From Alkalinema pantanalense (GTDB lineage Bacteria; Cyanobacteriota; Cyanobacteriia; Leptolyngbyales; Leptolyngbyaceae), in assembly GCF_050753345.1 (NCBI RefSeq), contig NZ_JBLZFX010000007.1:1-64000 (forward strand): a DNA stretch of 64,000 nt, written 5' to 3'. Under the pieces are notes generated by a model. That model saw nothing but the letters and a program-made list of their open reading frames with translations, made no database searches and was not told where the DNA came from. Position 1 is the first letter of the stretch. The number at the start of each line of letters is the position of its first letter. A program made the translations under genes and the position numbers. This document shows, one piece after another, positions 8,929-17,694 of this stretch.

Positions 8929-9714
8929 TTATCGACCAAATTGAGTCGGGTCAAGATTGACCGATCGTAGCAATTCTTCCCAATTACTTTTCAAATTCGG
9001 CTCATTTTGTTCACAACCACTCAGCAAATCCAACGCCTCAAACCAAATGCCATTTTCCGCATATTGTTGAGCTTTTCCGATCGGGGTGAGCTCCGCTGCA
9101 ACCTGTTGCTTTGCTGTTTCTGATAAATCCACCCGTTGTACCATTCCCTCAACTTTTAGGGGAACGCCTTTTCCTGCTTCGCGACAATCGATCAAGAATT
9201 CCCAATAGTAAGATTGATTAGTCTGCAACGCAGGCATTTTTTCCGGGAGCGTGACTTTCAACAATCCTGGGCGCGCTGGCAATTGGACAGGTAGACTGTC
9301 GATGATATTCCCATGTTTATTTTTTTGACGAATGACGAAACTAGCCTTGAAGCGATCGCCTTGGTTATAGGGGCTATAGATCCAAAAATTGGGCTTTTCT
9401 AATGTAGTGAGTCCCCAGACATCTTCGATCACTTTGCCATTCTTCGATCGGGTGGTAGCGGGTACCAACGCCGTCACAGGAACGACGACATCGGGACAAG
9501 TATCGCGCCCACCGCCACCGCGCCGTCGGCCTGCGGGAGGATCCCCAGGGGGGAGTTTGGGTAATTTTAGTCTGACTTTATTCGATCGCGCTTTCTGCGA
9601 TCCCTTCAGAGAAACGGGTTGAGCCATTGCCGCCTGTGGAACGATCGCCGTCAGCAAGACTACGATGCACAATGGCAGGCTGATCATCTTCCGTAGCCAA
9701 CTAGAACGATTCAT
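8929..9714 (-). CDS. DUF928 domain-containing exported protein
   Basis: A 261-residue protein starting MNRSSWLRKMISLPL, with a signal peptide ending near AMAQ. The body has the DUF928 hallmarks: LPPGDPPAGRRRGGGGRDTC, VTALVPATT, LTTLEKPNFWIYSPY, and a C-terminal helical part (IWFEALDLL) with paired Cys. DUF928 is largely cyanobacterial and of unknown function, often found beside haemagglutinin-type and CHAT genes, as here. A longer frame reaches back to 9858 through a TTG adjoining the hemL stop. The ATG at 9714 is preferred because it directly precedes the signal peptide and is preceded by GGTGA. It is probably the first gene of the unit with the two genes that follow. Confidence 0.8.
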   Translation of the reverse strand: MNRSSWLRKMISLPLCIVVLLTAIVPQAAMAQPVSLKGSQKARSNKVRLKLPKLPPGDPPAGRRRGGGGRDTCPDVVVPVTALVPATTRSKNGKVIEDVWGLTTLEKPNFWIYSPYNQGDRFKASFVIRQKNKHGNIIDSLPVQLPARPGLLKVTLPEKMPALQTNQSYYWEFLIDCREAGKGVPLKVEGMVQRVDLSETAKQQVAAELTPIGKAQQYAENGIWFEALDLLSGCEQNEPNLKSNWEELLRSVNLDPTQFGR

Positions 9715-9817
9715 AAGTTCACCCAGAAACCCCATCGTCTTGTGCGGGGGGAGCCATCGGTGCACTCTGGGACTACCCCAATTCTCAGACGCAATCATTA
9801 GACGCAATGATTGAAAG

Positions 9818-9848
9818 CCCCTACCCCCGCTCATGCTGAGGGTAGGGA
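9818..9848 (-). terminator. Hairpin terminator behind hemL
   Basis: On the minus strand CCCTACCCTC pairs with GGGGGTAGGGG across a short loop and is followed by CTTTC. It lies 11 bp after the hemL stop. It would separate hemL from the downstream DUF928 unit. Confidence 0.6.
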
Positions 9849-9858
9849 GAATTGTCAA

Positions 9859-11160
9859 TTAAGCCAGTTTGGAGAGCACCGTCCGAGCCGCTTCCAGGGT
9901 GCGATCGATATCCGCATCCGTATGCGCCAAGGAGGTAAAGCCCGCCTCAAACTGCGACGGAGCCAGGTACACCCCTTGCTCTAACATTGCGCGGTGGAAT
10001 TTGCCAAACTTGACGGTATCCGCTTTTTTGGCATCTTCGTAGCTGTGCACTGGGCCTTCACAGAAGAAGAAGCCGAACATTGCACTAATGGATCCACCAC
10101 ACATCGCGTGCCCCGTTTCCTTCCCGATCGCCAGCAGGCCGTTGATCAGCTTCGTGGTGATCTTATCTAGGTATTCGTAGCTGCCGGGTTGCCTCAGGAT
10201 TTCTAGGGTCTTAATCCCCGCCGTCATCGCCAAGGGATTGCCGGACAGCGTTCCCGCTTGGTACATCGGGCCAGCAGGAGCCACCAATTGCATGATTTCC
10301 CGCTTACCGCCATAGGCCCCCACGGGCAAACCGCCGCCAATCACCTTACCCATCGTGGTGAGGTCAGGCGTAATCCCAAACTTCGCCTGCGCCCCACCGT
10401 AGGAGATGCGGAATCCGGTCATCACTTCGTCAAAAACCAGCAAGGCACCATGTTCCGTGGTCAGTTCCCGCAGGCCCGCCAAGAAACCCGCATCGGGGGT
10501 GATAAAGCCAGCGTTCCCCACGATCGGCTCCAGAATCACCCCGCAAATTTCGCCGGGATTTTCTTCAAACAGCTTCCGCACAGCCTCCAGATCGTTGTAG
10601 GGAGCCGTTAGCGTATTCGCGGTAGTGGACTTGGGAACTCCAGGGGAATCCGGCAAGCCCAAGGTTGCCACCCCCGATCCGGCTTTAACCAGGAACATGT
10701 CGGCATGCCCATGGTAGCAGCCTTCAAATTTGATGACTTTTTCCCGTTGGGTGTAAGCCCGCATCAGGCGCAGCACCGCCATACAAGCCTCGGTACCGGA
10801 ATTGACGAAGCGCACCATCTCCACGCTGGGAACGGCATCGATCACCATTTCTGCCAAGATATTTTCCAGTACGCAGGGGGCACCGAAACTTGTGCCTTTT
10901 TCCGCAGCGGCTTGGATGGCCTTAATCACATCGGGATGGGCGTGACCGCAGATCGCAGGCCCCCAGGTGCCCACATAGTCGATATATTGGTTGCCATCGA
11001 CGTCCCAAGCGTAGGCATCCTTCACCCGATCGAAGACGATCGGCTGGCCACCCACAGATTTAAACGCTCGAACGGGAGAACTCACGCCACCGGGCATGAG
11101 CTTCTGGGCCGCCGCAAAGATTTCTTCTGATTTGGTTGTTTTGAAAGTCCCCGTGATCAA
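9859..11160 (-). CDS. hemL: Glutamate-1-semialdehyde 2,1-aminomutase
   Basis: PLP-dependent cytosolic enzyme that converts glutamate-1-semialdehyde to 5-aminolevulinate in the C5 route to haem and chlorophyll. All 433 residues match the family: KLMPGGVSSPVRAF at the N-terminus, GSGVATLGLPDSPGVP, the PLP lysine in TTMGKVIGGGLPVGAYGG (around residue 270) and the YQAGTLSGNP block. The start is a TTG at 11160 with AAGGAGAGAG seven bases upstream; this gives the usual short leader before FKTTKSEEIF. It is a single-gene unit ending in a hairpin. Confidence 0.97.
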   Translation of the reverse strand: MITGTFKTTKSEEIFAAAQKLMPGGVSSPVRAFKSVGGQPIVFDRVKDAYAWDVDGNQYIDYVGTWGPAICGHAHPDVIKAIQAAAEKGTSFGAPCVLENILAEMVIDAVPSVEMVRFVNSGTEACMAVLRLMRAYTQREKVIKFEGCYHGHADMFLVKAGSGVATLGLPDSPGVPKSTTANTLTAPYNDLEAVRKLFEENPGEICGVILEPIVGNAGFITPDAGFLAGLRELTTEHGALLVFDEVMTGFRISYGGAQAKFGITPDLTTMGKVIGGGLPVGAYGGKREIMQLVAPAGPMYQAGTLSGNPLAMTAGIKTLEILRQPGSYEYLDKITTKLINGLLAIGKETGHAMCGGSISAMFGFFFCEGPVHSYEDAKKADTVKFGKFHRAMLEQGVYLAPSQFEAGFTSLAHTDADIDRTLEAARTVLSKLA

Positions 11161-11205
11161 AGCTCTCTCCTTAAAAGTGCGTCTGCAATGAGGGTCTGTT
11201 TTGAA

Positions 11206-12180
11206 TTATCCCACGAGGTTGGAGTGTGCGGCATCGCAGCACCTCTCAGGAAGAACATTGGCCAGAGGGGCAGCCAAGGAAGCAACTAGGGGATCGGCAA
11301 GGGGATCGGCGATCGGGGCCGCAAATTCGGGCGCAATCACGATGGCTTCGGCGATCGCCCCCCGCAGGGTTTCAAAGGAGCCGACATGGTAGAAATGCTG
11401 GGTCGATCGTAGGTCTAAGCCGTCCCAACATTCAGCCAGATGGGTATTGTGGCGATGGGCGTTGGACAACCACATGGAGAGTGCAAAGCCACAGGGTAAG
11501 GCTTTTGCAGTCGCCGCCAGAGCCTCGGCTTCAGCGATCGACCATTGGTTAAAGTAATCCGTATGGCGGCCAATATAGGGTGGATCGAGGTAGACAAAAT
11601 CCGTCGATCGCGCTTGGGCTAGGCTCTCTCGCCAATCCGCCACCTGGAACTGCCACTGTTTCCCTTGCATTTGCTGGGCCACCCAAGCCACTTGATTGAC
11701 GATCTTGGTGATGTAGGCCGGGGTAAAGCGTTGGGGCTTGCGGCAAAAGGGCACGTTAAATCCTCCCTTGGCGTTAAATCGCATCAGGCCGTTAAAGCAC
11801 GATCGATTTAAAAAGAGAAAATCGAAGGAATCGTGGTGCTGATTGAAGCGATCGCGGACTGCGTAGTAGTAGTCTTCGCCCTGACTGCGCAACTGTTCCC
11901 CCGCCTGGGTGAGAAATTCGCGCACTTGGCCAGGAGTGATCTGCCCCTGTTGGATCGATCGATAGAACTGGATCACATGGCGATTGGTGTCGCAGAGCAG
12001 CGCATGGGTCGGAACCAGATTCAACGCCACCACCCCGGATCCCAAAAAGGGTTCAATCCAACGGGACTCTGGCGTCGGTTGCCAAGCCACATTGGCCGCA
12101 ATAAAGGGAACCAGCTTCGTTTTGATGCCCTGGCACTTAATAGGCGGGGCTTTCACCGATCGGACAGAACAAGGCAGCAT
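11206..12180 (-). CDS. Dam-like (D12 class) N6-adenine DNA methyltransferase, orphan
   Basis: A 324-residue class D12 (alpha-type) methylase of the Dam/DpnM group. It has a SAM-binding IEPFLGSGVVALN motif near the N-terminus and the catalytic FVYLDPPYIGR (DPPY) motif. The FLFLNRSCFNGLMRFN block is shared with GATC methylases. No restriction endonuclease gene adjoins it, so it is probably a solitary methylase. Cyanobacterial relatives methylate GATC, the core of the HIP1 octamer GCGATCGC that is abundant here; the exact target is inferred. ATG at 12180 is preferred over a TTG two codons upstream. The last ~25 residues are Ala/Leu/Pro-rich and of low complexity. Confidence 0.88.
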   Translation of the reverse strand: MLPCSVRSVKAPPIKCQGIKTKLVPFIAANVAWQPTPESRWIEPFLGSGVVALNLVPTHALLCDTNRHVIQFYRSIQQGQITPGQVREFLTQAGEQLRSQGEDYYYAVRDRFNQHHDSFDFLFLNRSCFNGLMRFNAKGGFNVPFCRKPQRFTPAYITKIVNQVAWVAQQMQGKQWQFQVADWRESLAQARSTDFVYLDPPYIGRHTDYFNQWSIAEAEALAATAKALPCGFALSMWLSNAHRHNTHLAECWDGLDLRSTQHFYHVGSFETLRGAIAEAIVIAPEFAAPIADPLADPLVASLAAPLANVLPERCCDAAHSNLVG

Positions 12181-12287
12181 GGGCAAGCACTCACATCACA
12201 ACGGAGAGACGGGCCAGACAAGAAGAACTTTCAAAGGGGAGGAGGGCTGTGAAATAATATTGATTTGGTCATTTCCAGGATATCGCC

Positions 12288-12929
12288 ATGTCTGACGTTG
12301 TTTCTGCCCAGTCCATTCCTGTTGAGAAAATTAAATATAACGAGCAAGGCTTAGTGCCCGCGATCGTACAGGACTATCTGGATGGGACGGTGCTGATGAT
12401 GGCCTGGATGAATGCGGAGTCATTGCAGAAGACCTTGGAAACCGGGACGACTTGGTTTTGGAGCCGATCGCGCCAGGAATTTTGGAACAAGGGCGCAACC
12501 TCCGGTCATACGCAAAATGTTAAATCGATTCGTTACGATTGTGATAGTGACGCCATTCTCGTGACGGTTGAACAAATTGGTGACATTGCCTGTCATACGG
12601 GTGAACGGAGCTGTTTCCATCAAGTGGATCATGGCATTACACCTCCACCAGCGGATACATTATCCCAAGTGTTTCAAGTCATTTGCGATCGGCGGGACAA
12701 TCCCAATCCCGATTCCTACACCTGCAAATTGCTGGCGGGTGGAGATAATAAGATTCTCAAAAAGGTGGGCGAAGAGTCGGCGGAAGTGGTCATGGCCTGT
12801 AAGGACGATGATGCTGAGGCCATTGCAGGGGAAGTTGCTGATTTGTTTTACCACACCCTAGTTGCCATGGCGGCCCACAAGGTAGACATCAAGGCTGTGT
12901 ATCGGAAATTACAAGAACGGAGACGCTAG
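12288..12929 (+). CDS. hisIE: Bifunctional phosphoribosyl-AMP cyclohydrolase / phosphoribosyl-ATP pyrophosphatase
   Basis: Catalyses steps 2 and 3 of histidine biosynthesis. The N-terminal HisI domain has VLMMAWMNAESL, FWSRSRQEFWNKG, the metal-binding YDCDSDAILV and CHTGERSCFH. The C-terminal HisE domain has NPDSYTCKLL, KKVGEESAEVVMACK and ADLFYHTLV. 213 residues is the normal length of the fused enzyme. It starts with ATG at 12288, divergent from the methylase gene. The next gene begins six bases after its stop, so the two form an operon. Confidence 0.96.
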   Translation: MSDVVSAQSIPVEKIKYNEQGLVPAIVQDYLDGTVLMMAWMNAESLQKTLETGTTWFWSRSRQEFWNKGATSGHTQNVKSIRYDCDSDAILVTVEQIGDIACHTGERSCFHQVDHGITPPPADTLSQVFQVICDRRDNPNPDSYTCKLLAGGDNKILKKVGEESAEVVMACKDDDAEAIAGEVADLFYHTLVAMAAHKVDIKAVYRKLQERRR

Positions 12930-12934
12930 AAACA

Positions 12935-13342
12935 ATGCTACATGGATTACTCTGGTTTCCGCTGTTGGGAGTCTTTCTTTGGTTGGCTTGGGCAGGGTGG
13001 AATGAATACCAAAAGGTTGAAGGCTACCGGGTTTGGGCGCAACAATTCGATCGCTCCAAATACGACATTCGATCGGCCTTGGGGCAAACGGGCGATCGCT
13101 TAGTCTGGGGCGTACCGAGTCGCAAGGGATTGGTCGATCGCCAGGAACTTGCCCTACAAACGGTGAAAACAGTGCAATTGCGAGTGGATGGGCAGGTTGT
13201 GGATTTAGCCAAACCACCGGAAAACGGAAAGACGATCGTGCTAGAGCTGCTAACGGAAACGGCTCCAGAACCAACTCAAATTCCCTTTACGGAAGTGACG
13301 ATCGCGGTGGAATGGGCCAAGTCCTTGCAAGGAGGTTGTTAA
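12935..13342 (+). CDS. Small membrane-anchored protein, unknown
   Basis: A 135-residue protein with one N-terminal membrane helix (about residues 3-22, LHGLLWFPLLGVFLWLAWAG). A short soluble domain follows with a YDIRSALGQTGDRLVWG segment and a beta-rich tail (VKTVQLRVDGQVVDL). It follows hisIE by six bases, with AACGGAGACG in the hisIE end as a likely ribosome site. I recognise no named family; similar small proteins occur in cyanobacteria. The linkage to histidine synthesis may be only transcriptional. Confidence 0.7.
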   Translation: MLHGLLWFPLLGVFLWLAWAGWNEYQKVEGYRVWAQQFDRSKYDIRSALGQTGDRLVWGVPSRKGLVDRQELALQTVKTVQLRVDGQVVDLAKPPENGKTIVLELLTETAPEPTQIPFTEVTIAVEWAKSLQGGC

Positions 13343-13535
13343 CCCCTAACAGATTCAGGGGCCGAGCTCGTTCAGGATTTTGCAAGCATTTGGGTGCGAT
13401 CGTACCCATCTTCGATCGTTACAGGAGCCAGATTCTAGGTGTTGCCGCAGCAATTCCTATAAAATCCGTCATAATTTGACAAGGAGATTTGCAGTCATTA
13501 CAACGCGATCCGCCATACCCTTGGTTCTGGTTCCC

Positions 13536-16292
13536 ATGGAAATTCTGTCAGTCAGCCTCACTAATTTCAAAGCCCACAGCGATCGGCATTTTGTGTTTCA
13601 GCCCGGAACCAATGCAATCTGCGGCGAAAACGGGGCAGGGAAAACCAGTATCTTGGAAGCGGTGGCCTGGGTACTGTTTGACCATCGTGGTAGCTATCGT
13701 GTGGAAGATCTCGTGCGGAACGGAGCCAATACGGCCCAAGTGCGGGTACAGTTCATTTCCAGCCGCGACCATCGCACCTACGAAGTTCAGCGCTGCACCA
13801 AAGCAGGCTATACCATTTACGATCCCCAACTGGGCCAAAAACTGAGCTACACCCGCATTAAGGAAGAGGTTCTACCCTGGCTCCGGCAACATTTAGGCGT
13901 TTCCCCCGGAACAAATCTGGCGGATTTATTCGCCAATACGATCGGCGTCCCCCAGGGCATGTTCACCGCTGACTTTCTGCTGGAACCCAGTAAGCGCAAA
14001 GCCACCTTTGACCAAGTGCTGAAGGTAGAAGAATATCAAAAAACCTATAAGGAACTGAATAGCCTAGAAAAATACGCCAAAGCTGAAACGGAACACCTTA
14101 GCCGTGAGATTGAACAATATCAAACTTTCCTCCAAGACTGGGATCGTGTAACGACTCAATACAATAATCTCAGCCAAGAAATCCAGACGATTCAGCAAGA
14201 CCTGGATCAATGCAATCAGCAACTTCAGAGACTCCATGAACAACAACAGCAAGCCCAACAGCAAGTACAAACGCTACAATCCCTAAATCAATCGATCGAT
14301 CGATTGCAAGCCCAATCTCACACCTATGAGCAATTACTGGAACAACGCCAACAAGAATTAAACGCTGCCCAAAAAGCCGTCGATATCTGTACCGTACGCC
14401 GAGAACCCTTTCGCCTGTTTCAAGAAGCGGAACAAGCTTTACAGGTTCTAGAGCAACAACGATCGCGGCAGCAGCAACTTCTTCAGCAAAAACAAGCCTT
14501 AATTCAAGCCAGTAGCGATCGACAAGCTCGTCTAGCCACGCTTTCCAGCCAACTCGATCGCTGCCACACCGCAGAACAAACCCTAGCGACCTTGGCTCCC
14601 TTCATTGAGCAGCAGCTTCAATTAGAAGCCCAGCAACAGGACATTCGACAAAAGCTGCAAGCGTGCCAAACCGGACGGCAAACCCAACTGCGCGAACAAA
14701 AACGCTTGAATCAATTGCACCAGCGGCGACAAAGCTTACAAACGACGATCGACCAGTTACGATCGCTGGCCGATGGGGTCGCGACCATTCCCCAGCTAGA
14801 GGAGCAGCAAGCCCGCTATCAACAGCAATTAAGCCGCATCGCCGCCGCCAGCCAATTTGAAACCGATCTGCGCCAGATTGTGGGACAGGCCGACCAACGC
14901 GGTCACATCCACAGTCAACAGTTGCAAACCGCCGAAGGGATTTTAGAAGAACTGCAAGAGGCAGCACCGTTGTGGGCCAATCCGTTGGATCAGATTCGAT
15001 CGACCTTGCAAGCGGGCGTTCACCTGCAAACCCAACTCCGAACGGATCTCCAGGACATTCTGGAAGATTTGGCAGAACAGGTCTTGGTCGATCGACTCCA
15101 ACACCATCTCCAAGAAGTCCAGCAGGCGTTGCAACAAGCTCGACAGCAGCAAGCCCAATTTCTGACGCTACCTAGCCAAGAACAAACCTTGGCAACCCTT
15201 GATCGGGAAATTGCAGAAGTTCAGCAACATTTGCAGGAAATGGCGGCCCAGTTTGCCGATGAACCCCATTGGAAAAAGCAAGTTGAACAAATTCAAACCG
15301 ATCTCCAAACCCTGGATGATCCACGTGGGCGCAGTCGTTTACTGCAACAGGACATTCAGAAAAAAGCACAAATTCAGAAACAGCTACAGGATTTACAAAA
15401 ATCCCTAGAAGTCACTCAGGCTGAGATTGCAGCGATCGACCAAGAACTTTCCGATTATGATGATCTTGCGGAGCAGATTCAGCAACAGCAAATCCAACGG
15501 GAAACCTATCGAGCTGACTACACCTTATATCTCAAGCATCGGGAACTCGCCAACGGCTATCGCCAACGCTACCAGGAATTAGAAGATACCCAAGCACAAT
15601 TTGCTCAAATCACCGAACAAATTACCCATCTAGACACCCAAAAACAATCACTGACCGCAACGTTTGACCCCCAGCAGGCGATCGAGCTCCAATCTGCCTA
15701 CCAAAATGCCCAAACCCAGCAGGCAAAGTTAAGCGCCCAGTTACCCCTCAATGCCAAGCTGCTAGCGGAGTATTCAGCGCAATTGCAGAAGCTCGAAACC
15801 GTGCGATCGCAACTGACCACGGCCCAAACGGAACTGAAGCAGAAACAGCGGATTGAACGATTTATCAAGTTTGCTCGCAAAGCTTATAAAGAAGCAGGGC
15901 CACGCATTACCGAACGCTATGTGCACAATATTTCCCGCGAGGCCGATCGGCTATTTCGGGAACTCCTCAACCGTCCTAATGTCGCCCTGCAATGGACGAG
16001 GGACTATGAAATCATCGTGCGGGAAGGAGCCAACGATCGCCGGTTTGTCAATCTCTCCGGTGGGGAACAGATGTGTGCAGCGATGGCTGTTCGTCTCGCC
16101 TTGCTGAAAGTCTTGGCGGATATCAACATCGCCTTCTTCGATGAACCCACCACCAATATGGATCGCCTGCGTCGAGTGCGCCTAGCAGAAGCGATCGCCA
16201 ATATCAAATCTTTCCGTCAGCTATTTGTGATCAGCCACGATGATACGTTTGAGCAAGTTACGGAAAACGTTATTTTTGTACAACGGGAATAG
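13536..16292 (+). CDS. SbcC/Rad50-like SMC-type ATPase
   Basis: A 918-residue split ABC ATPase. The N-terminal lobe begins MEILSVSLTNFKAHSD with Walker A GENGAGKTS (~residues 32-40). A Gln-rich coiled coil of about 600 residues follows. The C-terminal lobe has the signature LSGGEQ, Walker B IAFFDEPTTNMD and the H-loop VISHDD. Such proteins bridge or process DNA ends together with an SbcD/Mre11 nuclease. I found no CxxC zinc hook in the coiled coil and no sbcD gene nearby, so it is shorter than, and distinct from, classic SbcC. The frame is open up to 13380, and a TTG at 13521 is also possible. ATG 13536 fits the family N-terminus, although AAGGAG lies some 50 bases further up. Confidence 0.85.
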   Translation: MEILSVSLTNFKAHSDRHFVFQPGTNAICGENGAGKTSILEAVAWVLFDHRGSYRVEDLVRNGANTAQVRVQFISSRDHRTYEVQRCTKAGYTIYDPQLGQKLSYTRIKEEVLPWLRQHLGVSPGTNLADLFANTIGVPQGMFTADFLLEPSKRKATFDQVLKVEEYQKTYKELNSLEKYAKAETEHLSREIEQYQTFLQDWDRVTTQYNNLSQEIQTIQQDLDQCNQQLQRLHEQQQQAQQQVQTLQSLNQSIDRLQAQSHTYEQLLEQRQQELNAAQKAVDICTVRREPFRLFQEAEQALQVLEQQRSRQQQLLQQKQALIQASSDRQARLATLSSQLDRCHTAEQTLATLAPFIEQQLQLEAQQQDIRQKLQACQTGRQTQLREQKRLNQLHQRRQSLQTTIDQLRSLADGVATIPQLEEQQARYQQQLSRIAAASQFETDLRQIVGQADQRGHIHSQQLQTAEGILEELQEAAPLWANPLDQIRSTLQAGVHLQTQLRTDLQDILEDLAEQVLVDRLQHHLQEVQQALQQARQQQAQFLTLPSQEQTLATLDREIAEVQQHLQEMAAQFADEPHWKKQVEQIQTDLQTLDDPRGRSRLLQQDIQKKAQIQKQLQDLQKSLEVTQAEIAAIDQELSDYDDLAEQIQQQQIQRETYRADYTLYLKHRELANGYRQRYQELEDTQAQFAQITEQITHLDTQKQSLTATFDPQQAIELQSAYQNAQTQQAKLSAQLPLNAKLLAEYSAQLQKLETVRSQLTTAQTELKQKQRIERFIKFARKAYKEAGPRITERYVHNISREADRLFRELLNRPNVALQWTRDYEIIVREGANDRRFVNLSGGEQMCAAMAVRLALLKVLADINIAFFDEPTTNMDRLRRVRLAEAIANIKSFRQLFVISHDDTFEQVTENVIFVQRE

Positions 16293-16399
16293 AGATTTTC
16301 CCCAACAGATTGCGCACCAATCAATCTATAGAATCGATCGTGAAATCCATTAAGCAATAGAAATAACAAGATTTGAGATAGAAATATAGAAAAGCAAAT

Positions 16400-16430
16400 G
16401 TTCTAACGTTAAACCCACTAACGTTAGAAC
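16400..16430. terminator. Convergent hairpin between the SbcC-like gene and the CTERM gene
   Basis: GTTCTAACGTTA and its exact complement TAACGTTAGAAC form a 12-bp stem with a 7-base loop. It sits in the gap where the two flanking genes converge, so it could end transcripts from both sides. No strong T run follows on either strand. Confidence 0.55.
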
Positions 16431-16438
16431 TATTTGAC

Positions 16439-17095
16439 TTATTTTCGCTTCTGTTTACGGACCACCTGAAGACCCCAGACGATCGCGCCGGGTAGTAGAG
16501 CAGGAACTGGAATAGGTTGGGGCTTGGGAATTGCTTCGTTATACACAAAGTCATCCATCGCAAACTGCTCGCCGAAACCATTAGGATTGAGGCTGGGATT
16601 TTTTATCCCACCAAAGGAAGAGAGCCAAAGTTCGTCAATCCCCGCAAAGTTCAACACCTGTTTGAGTGGCGTATCAGTATTCACCTTAAAGACCAGCTCT
16701 GCAATGCGCGTCCCCTTGAAATAGCCTTGGGCACGCACTTGCAACCCATCGTTCCAAGCCGCTGTGAAATAGGCGCTGTTAAAGTTGAACAGGCTGCGAT
16801 CGCTACGGACAATGCGAGTCACGCCACCACCACTGTTATAGGCAACATTATCAATGGAGACTATCGCATTGTTATAGCCAGAATTCGCGATCGCGCCTCC
16901 ATCCAGAACTGCCATGTTATTCCAATCAAACCCACCGTAACCCGACGGAATAAATATTCCTGCAGGATTGGGAAATTGTTGATTGAGGACACCATCATCA
17001 AAGGTGAGGGTTACAGCAGTAGCCGGAAAGCTCACAGACAGAGAAGCTATCGTCACGCCTACAGCAGATAGGCAGAATTTTTGCCAACGGTACAT
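16439..17095 (-). CDS. Exported protein with PTPA/PEP-CTERM-type sorting tail
   Basis: 218 residues: a signal peptide (ends near TAVT, ~residue 29), a beta-rich domain with TLTFDDGVLN, GYGGFDWNNMAV and FTAAWNDGLQVRAQGY, and a C-terminal tripartite tail IPVPALLPGAIVWG-LQVV-RKQKRK. This tail, short proline motif plus membrane helix plus basic end, matches the 'PALLPG' PTPA-CTERM kind of signal handled by exosortase-like enzymes. The domain resembles other cyanobacterial CTERM proteins whose role is unknown. A surface or envelope location is likely. No sortase gene is in the window. Confidence 0.75.
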   Translation of the reverse strand: MYRWQKFCLSAVGVTIASLSVSFPATAVTLTFDDGVLNQQFPNPAGIFIPSGYGGFDWNNMAVLDGGAIANSGYNNAIVSIDNVAYNSGGGVTRIVRSDRSLFNFNSAYFTAAWNDGLQVRAQGYFKGTRIAELVFKVNTDTPLKQVLNFAGIDELWLSSFGGIKNPSLNPNGFGEQFAMDDFVYNEAIPKPQPIPVPALLPGAIVWGLQVVRKQKRK

Positions 17096-17694
17096 TACTT
17101 ATCTCCGCAATTTCTCAGTTTAATAAACGTTGCCGGATCGCTCTTGGCATTGGCCGCCTAGCCACCAAAAGATCCAACACGATCGACGAGTTACAAGCAA
17201 TGCAACACGATCGTGTTTCTGGCAGATGAGTGACCCCTGAGAAAATTGGTAGATAGATCAATAGAAATAAGATAGATCTTGAAATTGCCTAGTTAAGTTC
17301 TGGGACTGTCCGAAGAGTTATTTTACTCTAGTGAGTGTAACAAACAGTGAGAGGTTCCGTGATTACACTGAAGTCAATCAAGCCTCTTCTTACTTTTCAT
17401 AGCCACCTGAGAAAAATCCGTAAAGTTTGCCCTCAATTATTAAAAATTTGACAAAGAATATTGGATTTCTCCGAAAAAGCACGGGTTCAGCAGATCATTC
17501 CACTAGGAGCGTACGATCGCTGTTGCCCGTGACGTTTCTGAACACGCAATTGTTTCCGTGAAAATACGTTGTTGACAAATCAACAACATTGTTGGGCCAG
17601 ACGTTTTTTTGACCGACAGTTTTGACCAACGGTTGTTGAAAATCGTCTTAACAAGGGAAGAGGCAACAATTCAGAATCTGGGATTAGTCAGGAT
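17096..17694. other. Gene-free stretch with small palindromes
   Basis: No credible coding frame. It contains a perfect stem GTTGTTGA-CAAA-TCAACAAC at 17568-17587 with further GTTGTTG copies nearby (about 17590 and 17633). A 14-bp palindrome AACACGATCGTGTT is at 17204-17217. These may be operators for the genes on either side, but nothing ties them to a known regulator. Confidence 0.5.

Noticed and set aside
10258..11130. Plus-strand frames within hemL
   Set aside because: They are antisense to a full-length, well conserved gene and show no family likeness.
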